Below are positions 25,373-34,589 of a stretch of 64,000 bases of DNA, piece after piece. A program made the position numbers and the translations under genes. Location: NCBI GenBank assembly GCA_963741525.1, contig CAVUIW010000013.1:1-64000 (forward strand). The letters are read 5' to 3'. Position 1 is the first letter of the stretch; every line of letters starts with the position of its first letter. Source of the stretch: JANNSX01 sp963741525 (GTDB lineage: Bacteria; Pseudomonadota; Alphaproteobacteria; Rhizobiales; Hyphomicrobiaceae). The notes beneath the pieces were generated by a model. It was not told the DNA's origin. It ran no database searches and saw only the letters and a list, made by a program, of their open reading frames with translations.

Positions 25373-26434
25373 ATGAACTTCGGCCTCTTCTGCCTGATGA
25401 CGCAGCGCGATGCCTCCCAGACCATCGCGCAGCTTTATGACGAGAACCTGCAGCTCGTGAAACTCGCCGAGGATATCGGCTTCGAGATCGCCTGGCTCGC
25501 CGAGCATCATTTTTCGAACTACTCGATGTGTCCTTCACCGCACATCATGGCGGGCTATCTCGCCGGGCAGACGAAGCGCATTAAGCTGGGGGCGGCGATC
25601 CTCGTGCTGCCGCTCTACCAGCCTGTGCGCATGCTGGAAGAAATCGGCATGGTCGATATCCTTTCAGGCGGACGCACTGTCATCGGCATCGGCGCGGGCT
25701 ACCAGGATTTCGAGTTCAAACGCTTCGGCGTCAAGCTCGAGGACAACTGGGCGATGACCCACGAGATGCTCGACATCATCGAGCTGGCCTACTCGCGACC
25801 GTCCTTCAGCTATTCGGGCAAGCACTTCCAGCTCGCCGAGATGCCGATCGCGGTCAGGCCCCTGCAGCAACCGATGCCGCCGGTCTATATCGCCGGCAAC
25901 GAGCCCAGGATGCTGCAGCGGCTGGCCAGGAACGATTACATTTCCTTCCACACCGTCGGCTACAACGGCGTCGAGGCGTTGCAGAAGGTGCGTGCCCATG
26001 TCGAGAGCCAGTTCAGGATAGCGAATGTGCCCGTCGAGCGGCTCAACTTCGCCTACCAGCGCTACGTCTACATTTCCGATGACAAGAATGATTTGCGCGA
26101 TGCCGCCGAGCGCGCGCTCTATGTCAGCCGCGTCGCCTCGGCGCTGCGCAACAAATACGAAAAGCTCGAGGGGACCTTCATCAGGCCCGAGCCGTTCGCG
26201 GGCGAGCTGACGATCGAGCAGATCTTGGAAAACGTCTACTTCGGCCCGCCCGATGTCGTCGCCGAGCGGATGGTTCGCGACATGAAGCTGCTCAACCCGA
26301 TGCACATTTCCTGCTTCATGCAGTTCGGTGGCATGGAGGGCAGGCGCGCGCTGAGGTCGATGGAGCGGTTCGCGGTCGAGGTGTTGCCAAAGTTGAAGAA
26401 GGCGGTTTCGGGAGTATCTCTGGCGGTAGCGTAA
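25373..26434 (+). CDS. LLM-class flavin-dependent monooxygenase
   Basis: 353-aa protein of the bacterial luciferase-like monooxygenase superfamily. MNFGLFCLMTQRD begins a TIM barrel that continues through WLAEHHFSNYSMCPSPHIMAGYLAGQT, the SGGRTVIGIGAGYQDFEFKRFGV segment and QQPMPPVYIAGN. These enzymes use reduced FMN from a separate reductase; none is adjacent. The stop codon TAA sits inside the left arm of a CTTACGACTTAC-type hairpin. Confidence 0.85.
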   Translation: MNFGLFCLMTQRDASQTIAQLYDENLQLVKLAEDIGFEIAWLAEHHFSNYSMCPSPHIMAGYLAGQTKRIKLGAAILVLPLYQPVRMLEEIGMVDILSGGRTVIGIGAGYQDFEFKRFGVKLEDNWAMTHEMLDIIELAYSRPSFSYSGKHFQLAEMPIAVRPLQQPMPPVYIAGNEPRMLQRLARNDYISFHTVGYNGVEALQKVRAHVESQFRIANVPVERLNFAYQRYVYISDDKNDLRDAAERALYVSRVASALRNKYEKLEGTFIRPEPFAGELTIEQILENVYFGPPDVVAERMVRDMKLLNPMHISCFMQFGGMEGRRALRSMERFAVEVLPKLKKAVSGVSLAVA

Positions 26435-26490
26435 GTCGTAAGCGGCGATCTGAACGCCACGTTGATTTCGACGACAGCTCGGGTCACATT

Positions 26491-26543
26491 CGACTTACGA
26501 CTTACGACTTACGACTTACGACTTACGACTTACGACTTACGAC
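26491..26543 (+). repeat. Heptamer tandem array CGACTTA x7
   Basis: Seven perfect copies of CGACTTA (26491-26539) are followed by CGAC and two variant CGACCAG copies. The reverse complement of the unit also occurs at 26431-26442 (GTAAGTCGTAAG), overlapping the stop codon of the upstream gene, so the gap can fold into a hairpin of variable length. The array ends about 20 bases before the next ATG and may affect translation of the racemase gene. Confidence 0.9.
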
Positions 26544-26563
26544 CAGCGACCAGCGACAAAGTC

Positions 26564-27541
26564 ATGCCCGTCCGCTTCACCCGCTCCGTCCAGATCGTCG
26601 ACTCGCATACCGGCGGGCATCCGACGCGCGTGTTTCTCGGCGGCTTGCCGGCGCTCAAGGGCGATACGGTCATGGCGCAGCGCGACGACTTTCGCGATCG
26701 CTTGGACTTTCTGAGGCCGCAACTCCTGCACGAGCCGCGCGGACATGCCGCGATGGTCGGCGCCATCGTGGTGCCCTCGCGCGTGGCCGATTTTGGCGCT
26801 TTCTTCGTCTCCTCCTATGTCTACCTCGAGATGTGCGGGCACGGTACGATCGGGCTTGCAAAGACGCTTGCCGCGATCGGTCAGCTCGAGGTGCCGGAGA
26901 CCGGCGAGAAGCGCTTCACGCTGGAAACGCCGGCCGGCGTCGTGACGGTCGGGATAGAAAGCCAGAAGGGTCTGGTTGCCGGCATCCGCATCGACAACGT
27001 CGCCTGCCATGTCATCGAGCGGGACGTGCGCATCGAGCCACCCGGTCTGCCAGCGATCCTCACCTCGACAGCCTATGGCGGCGGTGTCTTTGCGATGGTC
27101 AATGCCAAGGCACTCGGCTGGCCGATTACGCCGCGGACGACGTCGGAGCTGTGCGCGAAGGGCGCGGCGATCAAGCAGGCGCTCAATGCGCGAGCCGGTC
27201 TCCCGGACTCACACAAGGCCGGCAGCGTGCTCTTCCACGAAGATTTCGGTCCTCGGCACGCCCGCCACCTCGTCGTGCTCGAAGCCAATAAATTCGACCG
27301 CTCGCCCTGCGGCACGGGGTCGAGCGCGCGTCTAGCTGTTCTGCACGAACAGGGCAAGCTCGGCCTCGGCGATAGCTTCCGCGCCGAGAGCGTGCTCGGC
27401 ACGCATTTCGATCTCCGCATCGAGCGTGCGACGGGCACAAGTATCGAGCCCTCGATCCGCGGCAACGCGCACATCACCGCCTTCTCGACGCTCGTCGTCG
27501 AGGACGGCGATCCGCTGGCTGATGGTTTTTTGTGCAGGTAG
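26564..27541 (+). CDS. Proline racemase / 4-hydroxyproline 2-epimerase
   Basis: 325-aa enzyme of the proline racemase fold. Both catalytic cysteines are present: Cys91 (EMCGHGT) and Cys249 (SPCGTGSS). The second Cys rules out the Thr-type trans-3-hydroxyproline dehydratase branch. It is more likely a 4-hydroxyproline 2-epimerase, which turns trans-4-hydroxy-L-proline into cis-4-hydroxy-D-proline for DadA-like oxidation (such a gene is at 19415). The start at 26564 follows directly after the heptamer array. Confidence 0.87.
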   Translation: MPVRFTRSVQIVDSHTGGHPTRVFLGGLPALKGDTVMAQRDDFRDRLDFLRPQLLHEPRGHAAMVGAIVVPSRVADFGAFFVSSYVYLEMCGHGTIGLAKTLAAIGQLEVPETGEKRFTLETPAGVVTVGIESQKGLVAGIRIDNVACHVIERDVRIEPPGLPAILTSTAYGGGVFAMVNAKALGWPITPRTTSELCAKGAAIKQALNARAGLPDSHKAGSVLFHEDFGPRHARHLVVLEANKFDRSPCGTGSSARLAVLHEQGKLGLGDSFRAESVLGTHFDLRIERATGTSIEPSIRGNAHITAFSTLVVEDGDPLADGFLCR

Positions 27542-27948
27542 GAAAGCACCGTCGCCAGCTCTAGCAAGACACACGGATCTTGCCGCGAACCTTCCTCCCC
27601 CTTTCTATGGGGGAGGACCGCGCGCCTTGGACTTGAGCGCGCAGCGGTCAAGTCCTTAGGCGCGCCAAGGTGGGGGTGCTGGTTCAGAGCAACGAGGCGT
27701 GTGGGATACGCAAGAATTCTCGACATGGCATCGGCAGTACCAACAACCGAGCAGCATTTCTGACAACGAAGAACTTGTTGGATTGCGGATCGACGACACT
27801 ATCGAGCGTATGGATCGAGCACCCCCACCTATGTTCGCCTAAGGGTTTAGCTGACGCTAAACCCAAGGCGAACCGTCCTCCCCCATAAGAAGGGGGAGGA
27901 AAGGGTGCGGCGGGACTTTTGCCGCGTCGGCGGTATTCGAGTGCGGCC
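27542..27948. other. Intergenic region of mirrored hairpins between convergent genes
   Basis: 407 bases with no gene. From each end it has a CCTCCCCC ... GGGGGAGG hairpin (near 27593-27616 and 27873-27900) followed by a GCGCC...TTAGGCG-type hairpin (27622-27663 and 27843-27877), in mirror order. The two converging genes (racemase plus, M20 hydrolase minus) suggest a bidirectional terminator region. Confidence 0.6.
27622..27663. repeat. 42-base hairpin R5, identical in inverted orientation at 43923-43964
   Basis: The element begins GCGCCTTGGACTTGA, has a GCGCGCAGCGG loop and closes TCAAGTCCTTAGGCGC. The copy at 43923-43964 is the exact reverse complement over all 42 bases. It lies next to a GGGGGAGG-type hairpin at both places. 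Confidence 0.8.
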
Positions 27949-29088
27949 TCAGCCCAAATACCTTCTCGCCACCGCCTCGTAGATCCGCGTCGAGGTCGCG
28001 AGTTTCGCCAGATCGCAATGCTCATCGACCGCGCCGCTCAAGCCCGTCTCGCCGGGGCCGATGATGACGAGGGGAATGCCGAGCGCGGGCGCCAGCACCG
28101 TGCCGTCCGAGTAGTAGCCAACGCCGCCGGGTTTCGCCGGCTTCCCGCAAACCTCGCTGGTGACATCGAGGCAGAGCTTCACGAACGGATCGTCGTCGGG
28201 CGTGTCGACCGGTGGCTTGAAGCCGGTTTGCTCGACGGACACATGCGGCCCGGCGAGGCTGCGGAACTGCGCGAGGACCGCGGCGGGATCCAGACCCGGC
28301 ACGGTCCGCACATCGATATCGGCGACGCAGCGATGGGCGATGATCGGTCGCGAGACGCCGCCGTTGATGAGGCCGACATTGATGGTGGGTGGTCCCAGAT
28401 GCCGATGTTTCGGCGCGTCGATCTTGATATCGCGCATCCGGCCGAGGAACTCCGCCATGCGCAGGATGGCATTGCCGCGATCCCCGCTGCGTCCTTCGGA
28501 AAACGCGTTGTGGCCGTACTCGCCGGTTGCTGTCGCGCGCAGCCAAAGCGCGCCCTTCTCGGCGACGAAGACATCGAGGGAAGACGGCTCACTGATGAGC
28601 AGCGCGCCGGCATCGCTGAGCTTGCCGCTCTCGACGAATTTCTCGGCGCCGAGGCAGTTCGAGTTTTCTGCCGCCGTCAACGCCAGCACGAGATCGCCCT
28701 CGAGCTTGGCCCCCGAGCGCTTCAGTGCCACCGCCGACATCACCATCGCCGCCAGCCCGGCCTTCATGTCGGTGGCGCCGCGCCCATGCAGCTTGCCATC
28801 GGCCACATCGCCGCTGAAGGGGGAGCGAGACCACTCGGCCGGGTCGGCGGGGATGGTGTCGAAATGCGCGGAGTAGACGAGGGATTTGCGGCGGCCCACG
28901 CCCTTGACGCGCGCCAGCAGATTGGCGCGCCCCGGTCCGATCTCGATCAGCTCCGACGCGATGCCCTCGGCCTCGAGCACGCGCGCGACGGCCTCAGCCG
29001 CCGCAAGCTCATTGCCCGGTGGATCGACGGTGTTGAGGCGGATGAGGGCCTGGGAGAGCGCGAGAGTCTCTTGGTCGATGCTTTGCAT
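27949..29088 (-). CDS. M20-family metallohydrolase (ArgE/DapE-like)
   Basis: 379-aa zinc hydrolase of the ArgE/DapE/carboxypeptidase G2 group. Metal-site landmarks are His75-x-Asp77 (SAHFDT) and Asp107 (GRGATDMKAG). The next conserved block, usually xEE, reads TAAENSN, so the catalytic Glu (141) is kept but the second Glu, a metal ligand in relatives, is Asn142; this oddity may mean an altered activity. Dimerisation-domain sequence RCVADIDVRTVPG is present. It begins 4 bases after the stop of the Asp/Glu racemase-like gene. Confidence 0.82.
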   Translation of the reverse strand: MQSIDQETLALSQALIRLNTVDPPGNELAAAEAVARVLEAEGIASELIEIGPGRANLLARVKGVGRRKSLVYSAHFDTIPADPAEWSRSPFSGDVADGKLHGRGATDMKAGLAAMVMSAVALKRSGAKLEGDLVLALTAAENSNCLGAEKFVESGKLSDAGALLISEPSSLDVFVAEKGALWLRATATGEYGHNAFSEGRSGDRGNAILRMAEFLGRMRDIKIDAPKHRHLGPPTINVGLINGGVSRPIIAHRCVADIDVRTVPGLDPAAVLAQFRSLAGPHVSVEQTGFKPPVDTPDDDPFVKLCLDVTSEVCGKPAKPGGVGYYSDGTVLAPALGIPLVIIGPGETGLSGAVDEHCDLAKLATSTRIYEAVARRYLG

Positions 29089-29092
29089 GCAA

Positions 29093-29890
29093 TTACTCGG
29101 CAGCCCGTCGGGTGGAGAGATGAAGATGTTTCGACATCAGCGCGCCATATCCTTCGATCGGCTCGCTCCAACCGCCGAGCCGCGCCGCGTGCCAGAAGGC
29201 TGCTTGGTTGCTGGTGACGACCGGCAGACCGGCGCGCGTCTCCAGCGCATCGATGATGTCGAGCGCTTTCGTCGCCGTGCAGGAAATGAAGACCGCGTCG
29301 GCGCCCCGGCGCTCGGCACTCATGGTGGCGGCTATGAAAGCCTCTGCCGGCACGCGGCCGATGTTCTCGTCCGTGTCGTGGCCGGTGCAGGTGACGGACA
29401 CGAGCTCGATGCCGTTCTTCTCGAAGAAGCGCACGACATTGCCGGTCATCTGCACGGTGTAGGGCGTGACGAGCACGATGCGCTTGGCCGCGAGCGCATT
29501 CAGCGCCTCGACGGCGGCGCGCGCGGGGTTCGTGACCTTGACGCCCGGCCGGCGCGACTGCACCAGCGCTTCCACGCGATCGGGTCCGATCAGCGTCGAG
29601 GCGGTCGTACAGCCGAAGACGATGGCATCGAGGCGAATGTTGGGGACAAGGACGCTTGCGGCGTCGGGAATGCGATCCGCGAGCGCGAGAAACGTCTCGT
29701 CCGTGTTCGGCCAGTCAAGGCGGATACGCGTGGTGTAGAGGCCCATCCGGTCGTCCGGCACCATGTGGCCGAAGTCGCGCTCGATGGCGATGTCGGTCGA
29801 GAGTGAGATGAGGCCGATGCGGGTTTTCGCCCCATAAGGTTCTTCGAGCCCGTTGGGCGGCTCGAACAGGCGGATATTCGGGCTGGTCAT
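29093..29890 (-). CDS. Asp/Glu racemase / maleate isomerase-family protein
   Basis: 265-aa protein with two catalytic cysteines in the expected contexts: FGCTTAS (about residue 87) and ISCTATK (about 195). This is the maleate cis-trans isomerase / arylmalonate decarboxylase branch of the Asp/Glu racemase superfamily. A similar protein, EutA, appears in ectoine degradation but no other ectoine genes are here. The start at 29890 (MTSPNIRLFEP) is chosen over a longer start that overlaps the threonine aldolase gene. It is followed by the M20 gene. Confidence 0.82.
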   Translation of the reverse strand: MTSPNIRLFEPPNGLEEPYGAKTRIGLISLSTDIAIERDFGHMVPDDRMGLYTTRIRLDWPNTDETFLALADRIPDAASVLVPNIRLDAIVFGCTTASTLIGPDRVEALVQSRRPGVKVTNPARAAVEALNALAAKRIVLVTPYTVQMTGNVVRFFEKNGIELVSVTCTGHDTDENIGRVPAEAFIAATMSAERRGADAVFISCTATKALDIIDALETRAGLPVVTSNQAAFWHAARLGGWSEPIEGYGALMSKHLHLSTRRAAE

Positions 29891-29900
29891 GGATTCCCTC

Positions 29901-30932
29901 TCAACAGCCAAGCGCGTTCTCGACGCGGCGAACGAGAACTTCCGAATCCACGTAGGAGGCAACGAGCCGGTGCTGGCGGCCTTTTGGGTCTGGCCAGGCG
30001 CGGAATTTCAAGTCCGCGGCATTGATCCGCTTCACGACCTCGGGCGGCAGATCGACGAAGATTTGGTTGGTCTCGACCGGGTGGAGCAGTGTCACTCCGG
30101 GTGTCGCGGCGAAGGCATCGGCGAGACGGCGCGCGGTGGCGTTGGATTTGCGAGCATTATCGAGCCAGAGATCGTCCTCGATGTAGGCCAGGAGTTGTGC
30201 CGAGAAGTAGCGCATCTTGGAATGCAGGAAACCCGCGCGCTTGTGCTTGAAGCGCACGATCTCGGCCAGCGCCTTGTCGAACACGAGCACGGCCTCGGCC
30301 ATCATGGCCCCGTTCTTCGTGGTGCCGAAAGAGACGATATCGATGCCGGATTTCCAGGTCATTTCGGCGGGCGTCGTGCCCAGCGCCACGAGCGCATTGG
30401 CGAAGCGCGCGCCGTCCATATGGACCTTTAGGCCGCCGCGCTTGGCGGCATCCGTCAGTGTCTTGATCTCATCCAGGCCATAGAGCGTGCCGCGCTCGGT
30501 CGCCTGCGTCAGGGTGAGCGCCGAAGCGTGCATCTGCTGGATGAAGGTCGGACCGTAGCCGGCCAGTGCGCGCTCGATCGACGTGGCGGCGAGTTTACAG
30601 CCCTCACCACCGAGGAGAACCAACCGTCCACCGCCCGAGTAGAACTCGACGGAGCCGCCTTCCGCGACGACGATGTGCGCCTGCTCGTGACAGAACACGG
30701 TGCCATAGGGCGGCATCGCGGAGCCGATGGCCAATCCGTTCGCCGCCGTTCCCGATGACACCGGAAAGACATAGGTTTCATGCTCGAAAAGCTCCGAGTA
30801 GACGCGGTTCAACCGGCTCGAAAAGTCGTCCGCGCCGTAGGGCGTTGCATAGCCTTCGTTGGCCCCTGCGATCGCCGCCATGATCTTGGGATGTACGGCG
30901 GCGGTGTTGTCGGAGTAAAAATCAATGGTCAA
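29901..30932 (-). CDS. ltaE: Low-specificity L-threonine aldolase
   Basis: 343-aa PLP enzyme expected to cleave L-threonine or other beta-hydroxy amino acids to glycine and an aldehyde. The PLP-lysine motif SFGTTKNGAMMAEAVLVF is clear, as are the N-terminal FYSDNTAAVHPKIMAAI and HEQAHIVVAEGGSVEFYSGG. It follows the GntR regulator by 26 bases in the same orientation, forming a regulator-aldolase-racemase-hydrolase minus-strand operon. Confidence 0.92.
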   Translation of the reverse strand: MTIDFYSDNTAAVHPKIMAAIAGANEGYATPYGADDFSSRLNRVYSELFEHETYVFPVSSGTAANGLAIGSAMPPYGTVFCHEQAHIVVAEGGSVEFYSGGGRLVLLGGEGCKLAATSIERALAGYGPTFIQQMHASALTLTQATERGTLYGLDEIKTLTDAAKRGGLKVHMDGARFANALVALGTTPAEMTWKSGIDIVSFGTTKNGAMMAEAVLVFDKALAEIVRFKHKRAGFLHSKMRYFSAQLLAYIEDDLWLDNARKSNATARRLADAFAATPGVTLLHPVETNQIFVDLPPEVVKRINAADLKFRAWPDPKGRQHRLVASYVDSEVLVRRVENALGC

Positions 30933-30958
30933 GGAAAACTCCGGTCAGTGGACTGGAT

Positions 30959-31772
30959 TCAATCGTCGGCGAGGCCGCGCGCGAGGAGCTGCATGAGATC
31001 GGGGCTCGTCTCGTAGGCATCGGCGGCAAGTTTTTCCGGCAGCGTGTCCGCGAGCTTCTGGAGGCGCACGATGGCCGCGGTCAAATGCGCGCGCATATGG
31101 GTTCGCGCCGCCGCATCGTCCCGTTTCTCGATCGCCGAGACGATCCGCTCGTGCTCGTCGTTGATCATGCGGTAGTAGGCGTGCTTCGACCGGTCGTCGA
31201 CGATGGCCGCGAGCTTGACCTTCGGCATGACGGCGGGCGCCATGTATTTGAGGAGCTGATAGATATGCGGGCTCTTCGACGCCTTGGCGATCGCCAGGTG
31301 CAGCTGGTAGTCGTAGAGGACATTGGTCGATTTCGGATCCTCGCGGTACGACGGCGAACTTCTCCATGCGCCGGCGGATGTCGGCGGCTTCGGCCTTGGT
31401 GCGCCGGAGCGCGCACAGACCTGCGGCTTCCGTCTCGATGGCGAGGCGCAGCTCGGTCACGGCGATGGTCTTGGGCAGCGTGCGGATGTCGCTCCAATCG
31501 ACTTCGAAGCGGGTACTGCTTGGCTCGGCGACGAAGACACCGATGCCCTGGCGGGCAACCAGCACGCCCTCCGAGCGCAGTCCGATGATCGCTTCGCGGA
31601 TGACGGTGCGGCTGACGCCGTAGATTTGGCAGAGCTCGGCCTCCGTCGGGATGCGGTCGCCGGGCTCGAGCTTCTCGCGCCGGATCATCTCTTTCAGCTT
31701 AGCCGCGACGACGGCCGAGAAGGAGGGCCGCTTGCCGGCGCGCGCCCTCGTTTCTGTCTGACGCTGGCGCAT
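30959..31772 (-). CDS. GntR-family (FCD) transcriptional regulator, frameshifted
   Basis: FadR-type regulator. The winged helix-turn-helix is in PTEAELCQIYGVSRTVIREA and LRSEGVLVARQGIGVFV; the C-terminal FCD domain includes AYYRMINDEHERIVSAIEKRD and RTHMRAHLTAAIVRL. The frame breaks at about 31346 (extra C in GTACCGCG), between the helical linker RRRMEKFAVV and REDPKSTNVLYDYQL. Restored, it is about 270 aa. It diverges from the FAD oxidase at 31973, and a 12-base palindrome lies between them, a typical autoregulatory layout. Confidence 0.82.
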
Positions 31773-31843
31773 GTCCGCTCGCTCGAAGTCTATGGGCGCT
31801 GCCGCCAATCACACTTGGCAAGCCGCCGCGTCTATGGCAGTTG

Positions 31844-31855
31844 TATGATATCATA
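31844..31855. promoter_or_regulatory. Candidate GntR operator (perfect palindrome)
   Basis: TATGATATCATA is a perfect 12-base palindrome between the diverging GntR gene and FAD oxidase gene. Related A/T-rich palindromes sit upstream of three other operons in the window (33232, 41488, 48977). Confidence 0.55.
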
Positions 31856-31907
31856 GCACTTGGGCTGGCCGAGGGTCAAAGCCGCAAGTCACGCTTCTTG
31901 GTTTTGA

Positions 31908-31950
31908 GCACGTTCTACGGCGAACCGGTGTCCACTTCGCCTGAACGTGC
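31908..31950 (+). repeat. Palindromic repeat R3, copy 1
   Basis: A 43-base element beginning GCACGTTCTACGGCGAA and closing TTCGCCTGAACGTGC, so that its ends pair over about 14 bases. Further copies occur in tandem at 41275-41455 and singly at 60203-60245. It lies in the leader of the FAD oxidase gene. Confidence 0.85.
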
Positions 31951-31972
31951 TCCGATGCTTCCGAGGGTTGCG

Positions 31973-33192
31973 ATGTCCGCCGCCAACTACGCCGCGCCGA
32001 AAGCCTCGAGCTACGACGTCGTGATCGTGGGCGGCGCGGTGATGGGCTCGTCCACCGCCTACTGGCTGACGGATAGTGCCGGCTTCAAGGGCCGCGTCCT
32101 CGTCGTCGAGCGCGATAGCACCTACCACAATGCGCCGAGCGCGCGGGCCGCGAGCTGCATCCGCCAGCAGTTTTCGCAGCCGATCAATGTACTGATCAGC
32201 CAGTTCGGCGTCGAGTTCATCCGCGGCTTCGCCAAGCGCATGCAGAAGCACTATCCGGGCGAAGTGTCGCCGGACCTCGCCTTCAAGGAGCACGGCTTCC
32301 TCTACTGCTGGACGCCGGAGCATGCCGAGAAGGCGCGCGCTCGGGCCGAGCTGCAGCGTTCGCTCGGAGCCCACACGCTGTTCCTGACGCCCTCCGATAT
32401 CAAGCGGCGCTTTCCGTGGGCCAATGTCGACGACCTCGGCGGGGCCTCCTGGGCGTCCGAGGCCGAGGGCTGGTTCGACAATATCGGGCTGCTCAATGGA
32501 TTGCGGCACGCCGCGAAGAAGCCCAAGGTGCCGAGTACATCGACAACGCGGTCGTGGGCGTCGAACGCGAAGGCGACCGCATCACGGCGGTGCAGCTCCA
32601 GACCGGCGAGCGGATCGGGCTCGGCACCCTCGTCAACACGGCCGGCGGGCGGGGCCGGATCATCGCCCAAATGGCCGGCCTCGACATTCCGATCGAGCGG
32701 AGGAAGCGCGATCTGTTTGTCTTTGCAGCCGCAAACAAGGTCGAGGGGCGGATGCCGCACGTCATCGACATCACCGGATCCTTCTGCCGGCCAGAGGGGC
32801 AATTCTACCTGACCGGCAATGCGCCCGAGGAGGACCCGGAGGCCGATCTCGACGACTACGAGACCCGCCACGCCGATTTCGAGGAGCGCGTCTGGCCGAC
32901 GATCCTCAACCGCATTCCGCAGTTCGATGCCATCAAGCTGCAGCGCTTCTGGTCGTGCCACTACGACTACAACACGCTCGACTACAACGCGATCATCGGC
33001 CCGCACAGTGAGGTCGGGAACTTCATCTTCTGCAACGGCTTTTCGGGCCACGGCCTGCAGCAGTCGCCGGCGGTCGGGCGCGGTGTCGCCGAGCTCGTGC
33101 TCTTCGGTGCCTACAAAACGCTCGATCTCAGTGAGATGTCTTATGAGCGGGTGGCGTTGAAGCGGCCGTTTCTGGAGGAGGCGATCATCTGA
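31973..33192 (+). CDS. FAD-dependent oxidoreductase (DAO / SoxB-like), frameshifted
   Basis: DAO-family flavoprotein, probably an amine or amino-acid oxidase acting on an imported substrate. The Rossmann motif YDVVIVGGAVMGSSTAYWL is at the N-terminus, then ARAASCIRQQFSQP; the C-terminal half includes SCHYDYNTLDYNAIIGP and CNGFSGHGLQQSPAVGRGVAELVL, typical of SoxB-like oxidases. The two halves join with a net loss of one base at about 32520 (AAGAAGCCC), giving about 406 aa. It precedes an ABC importer operon and diverges from the GntR regulator. Confidence 0.83.
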
Positions 33193-33231
33193 CGGGAGAT
33201 CGCAAAGACGCGTTGTCAAGGGTGCACAGTC

Positions 33232-33241
33232 ATCATATGAT
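33232..33241. promoter_or_regulatory. Candidate GntR operator upstream of ABC importer
   Basis: ATCATATGAT is a 10-base palindrome within GTCATCATATGATAACG, 66 bases before the solute-binding protein start. It resembles the site at 31844. Confidence 0.4.
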
Positions 33242-33306
33242 AACGATTACATGAGGCGTTTCTGAGCTTTTTCACAGTCAACGACTGCCCTAGGGAGGAA
33301 CCAAGC

Positions 33307-34491
33307 ATGACAAGACGCAACTGGACGCATGAGGATCTGAAGGCCGCCGCCGACGGCAATGCCGGGCACTTCGCCAGCATGGACCGTCGCGGCTTCATGA
33401 AGGGCAGCTTGGCAGCCGCCGCCGCCGCGAGCGGCGTCATGACCATGCCGATGCTTCCCCGCTCCGCCAATGCCGCGGTCGGTGGCGAGATCATCACATT
33501 CACATGGGAAGGCTTCGACCAGATCGAGGCCACCAAGGAATGGGCCACAAAGAACGCTGTGACGATCACGAACTCCTCGATGGCGACCCAGGACGACGTG
33601 CAGTCGAAGCTCGTCGGCGGCAGCCCCGTACGTCTCGACGTGACCTCCTACAACCAGGCCTACAACAAGTTCTACGCCGAAGAGCTGAAGATCCTGAACA
33701 AGCTCGATATGTCGAAGATCCCGAACTACAACCAGGCCGACATCTTCGATGCCTTCTACCAGAAGGATCGCTGGTACTGGGACGGCAATCAGTGGGCGAT
33801 ACCGTTCTGCTGGGGCCTCGTCACCACGATCTACGATCCCTCCAAGATGCCGAAGCCCACGTCCTACACCGATCTCCTGAAACCCGAGTACAAGGGCAAG
33901 ATCGTCATCTCCGACGACAACACCGGCACCTGGCCGACCTTCGCCGTGCTGGCCGGCGTCGACACCTACCCGAACGTGAGCAAGGACGATCTGAAGAAGG
34001 TCTTCGAGAACGCCAAACTCTATCGCGACCAGGCCAAGGCCTTCGCCGCGTCGAACGGCGACATCGTCTCGCTCATCACCTCGGGCGACGTCTGGGCCTG
34101 CCTGACATGCGGCACCGACAGCGTCGCGAACGTCAAGCGGCAGGGTGGTCAGTGCGATTACGTGATCCCCAAGGAGGGCGCCTTCCTGTGGTGCGACGCG
34201 CTCTGCATCCCGACTTCCTCCGAGAACGTCGAGACGGGCCATGCCTTCATCAATGAGGCGATATCCGCCGGACCACAGGCGGCCCTCGCCAAGCACACGG
34301 TCACCGGCACGCCGAGCCGCAGGGCCGTGGAAGTGATGGATGCCGATACGAAGTCTGCCTATGGCTATGCCACGCTCGACGAGGATCTCAAGAACACGCC
34401 GCTCAAGGGCATCCCGCCGCGCAAGTCGACCGAGTTCGCAACCTACGACGAGTGGGTGCAGGCCTATCAGGACTTGAAGTCGGGTATTTGA
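33307..34491 (+). CDS. ABC transporter substrate-binding protein (PotD-like)
   Basis: 394-aa periplasmic binding protein. The N-terminus has a twin-arginine signal (RRGFMKGSLAAAAAASG) ending around RSANAAVGG, so it is exported folded by Tat. The mature part has ITFTWEGFDQIEATKEWA, NQWAIPFCWGLVTTIYDP and LLKPEYKGKIVISDD, which is typical of the spermidine/putrescine (PotD/PotF) family. A ribosome site (GGGAGG) precedes it. It heads a four-gene importer operon. The ligand is likely a polyamine-like or other small cation, but this is only the family's general range. Confidence 0.87.
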   Translation: MTRRNWTHEDLKAAADGNAGHFASMDRRGFMKGSLAAAAAASGVMTMPMLPRSANAAVGGEIITFTWEGFDQIEATKEWATKNAVTITNSSMATQDDVQSKLVGGSPVRLDVTSYNQAYNKFYAEELKILNKLDMSKIPNYNQADIFDAFYQKDRWYWDGNQWAIPFCWGLVTTIYDPSKMPKPTSYTDLLKPEYKGKIVISDDNTGTWPTFAVLAGVDTYPNVSKDDLKKVFENAKLYRDQAKAFAASNGDIVSLITSGDVWACLTCGTDSVANVKRQGGQCDYVIPKEGAFLWCDALCIPTSSENVETGHAFINEAISAGPQAALAKHTVTGTPSRRAVEVMDADTKSAYGYATLDEDLKNTPLKGIPPRKSTEFATYDEWVQAYQDLKSGI

Positions 34492-34589
34492 TCGCCGGAA
34501 ACTATGAAGCGCCTCGGCGCTTTGCGAGCCTGATGGCGCAGCGGGACGGCGGTTTCGCCTCCCGCGGCGCCGGTCTGTTTGGAGGGGGC

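Noticed and set aside
26491..26543. CRISPR array
   Set aside because: Units are 7 bases with no spacers and no cas genes are in the window.
29093..29890. EutA of an ectoine degradation operon
   Set aside because: None of the other ectoine genes (hydrolase, deacetylase, cyclodeaminase) are adjacent, so only the superfamily name is used.
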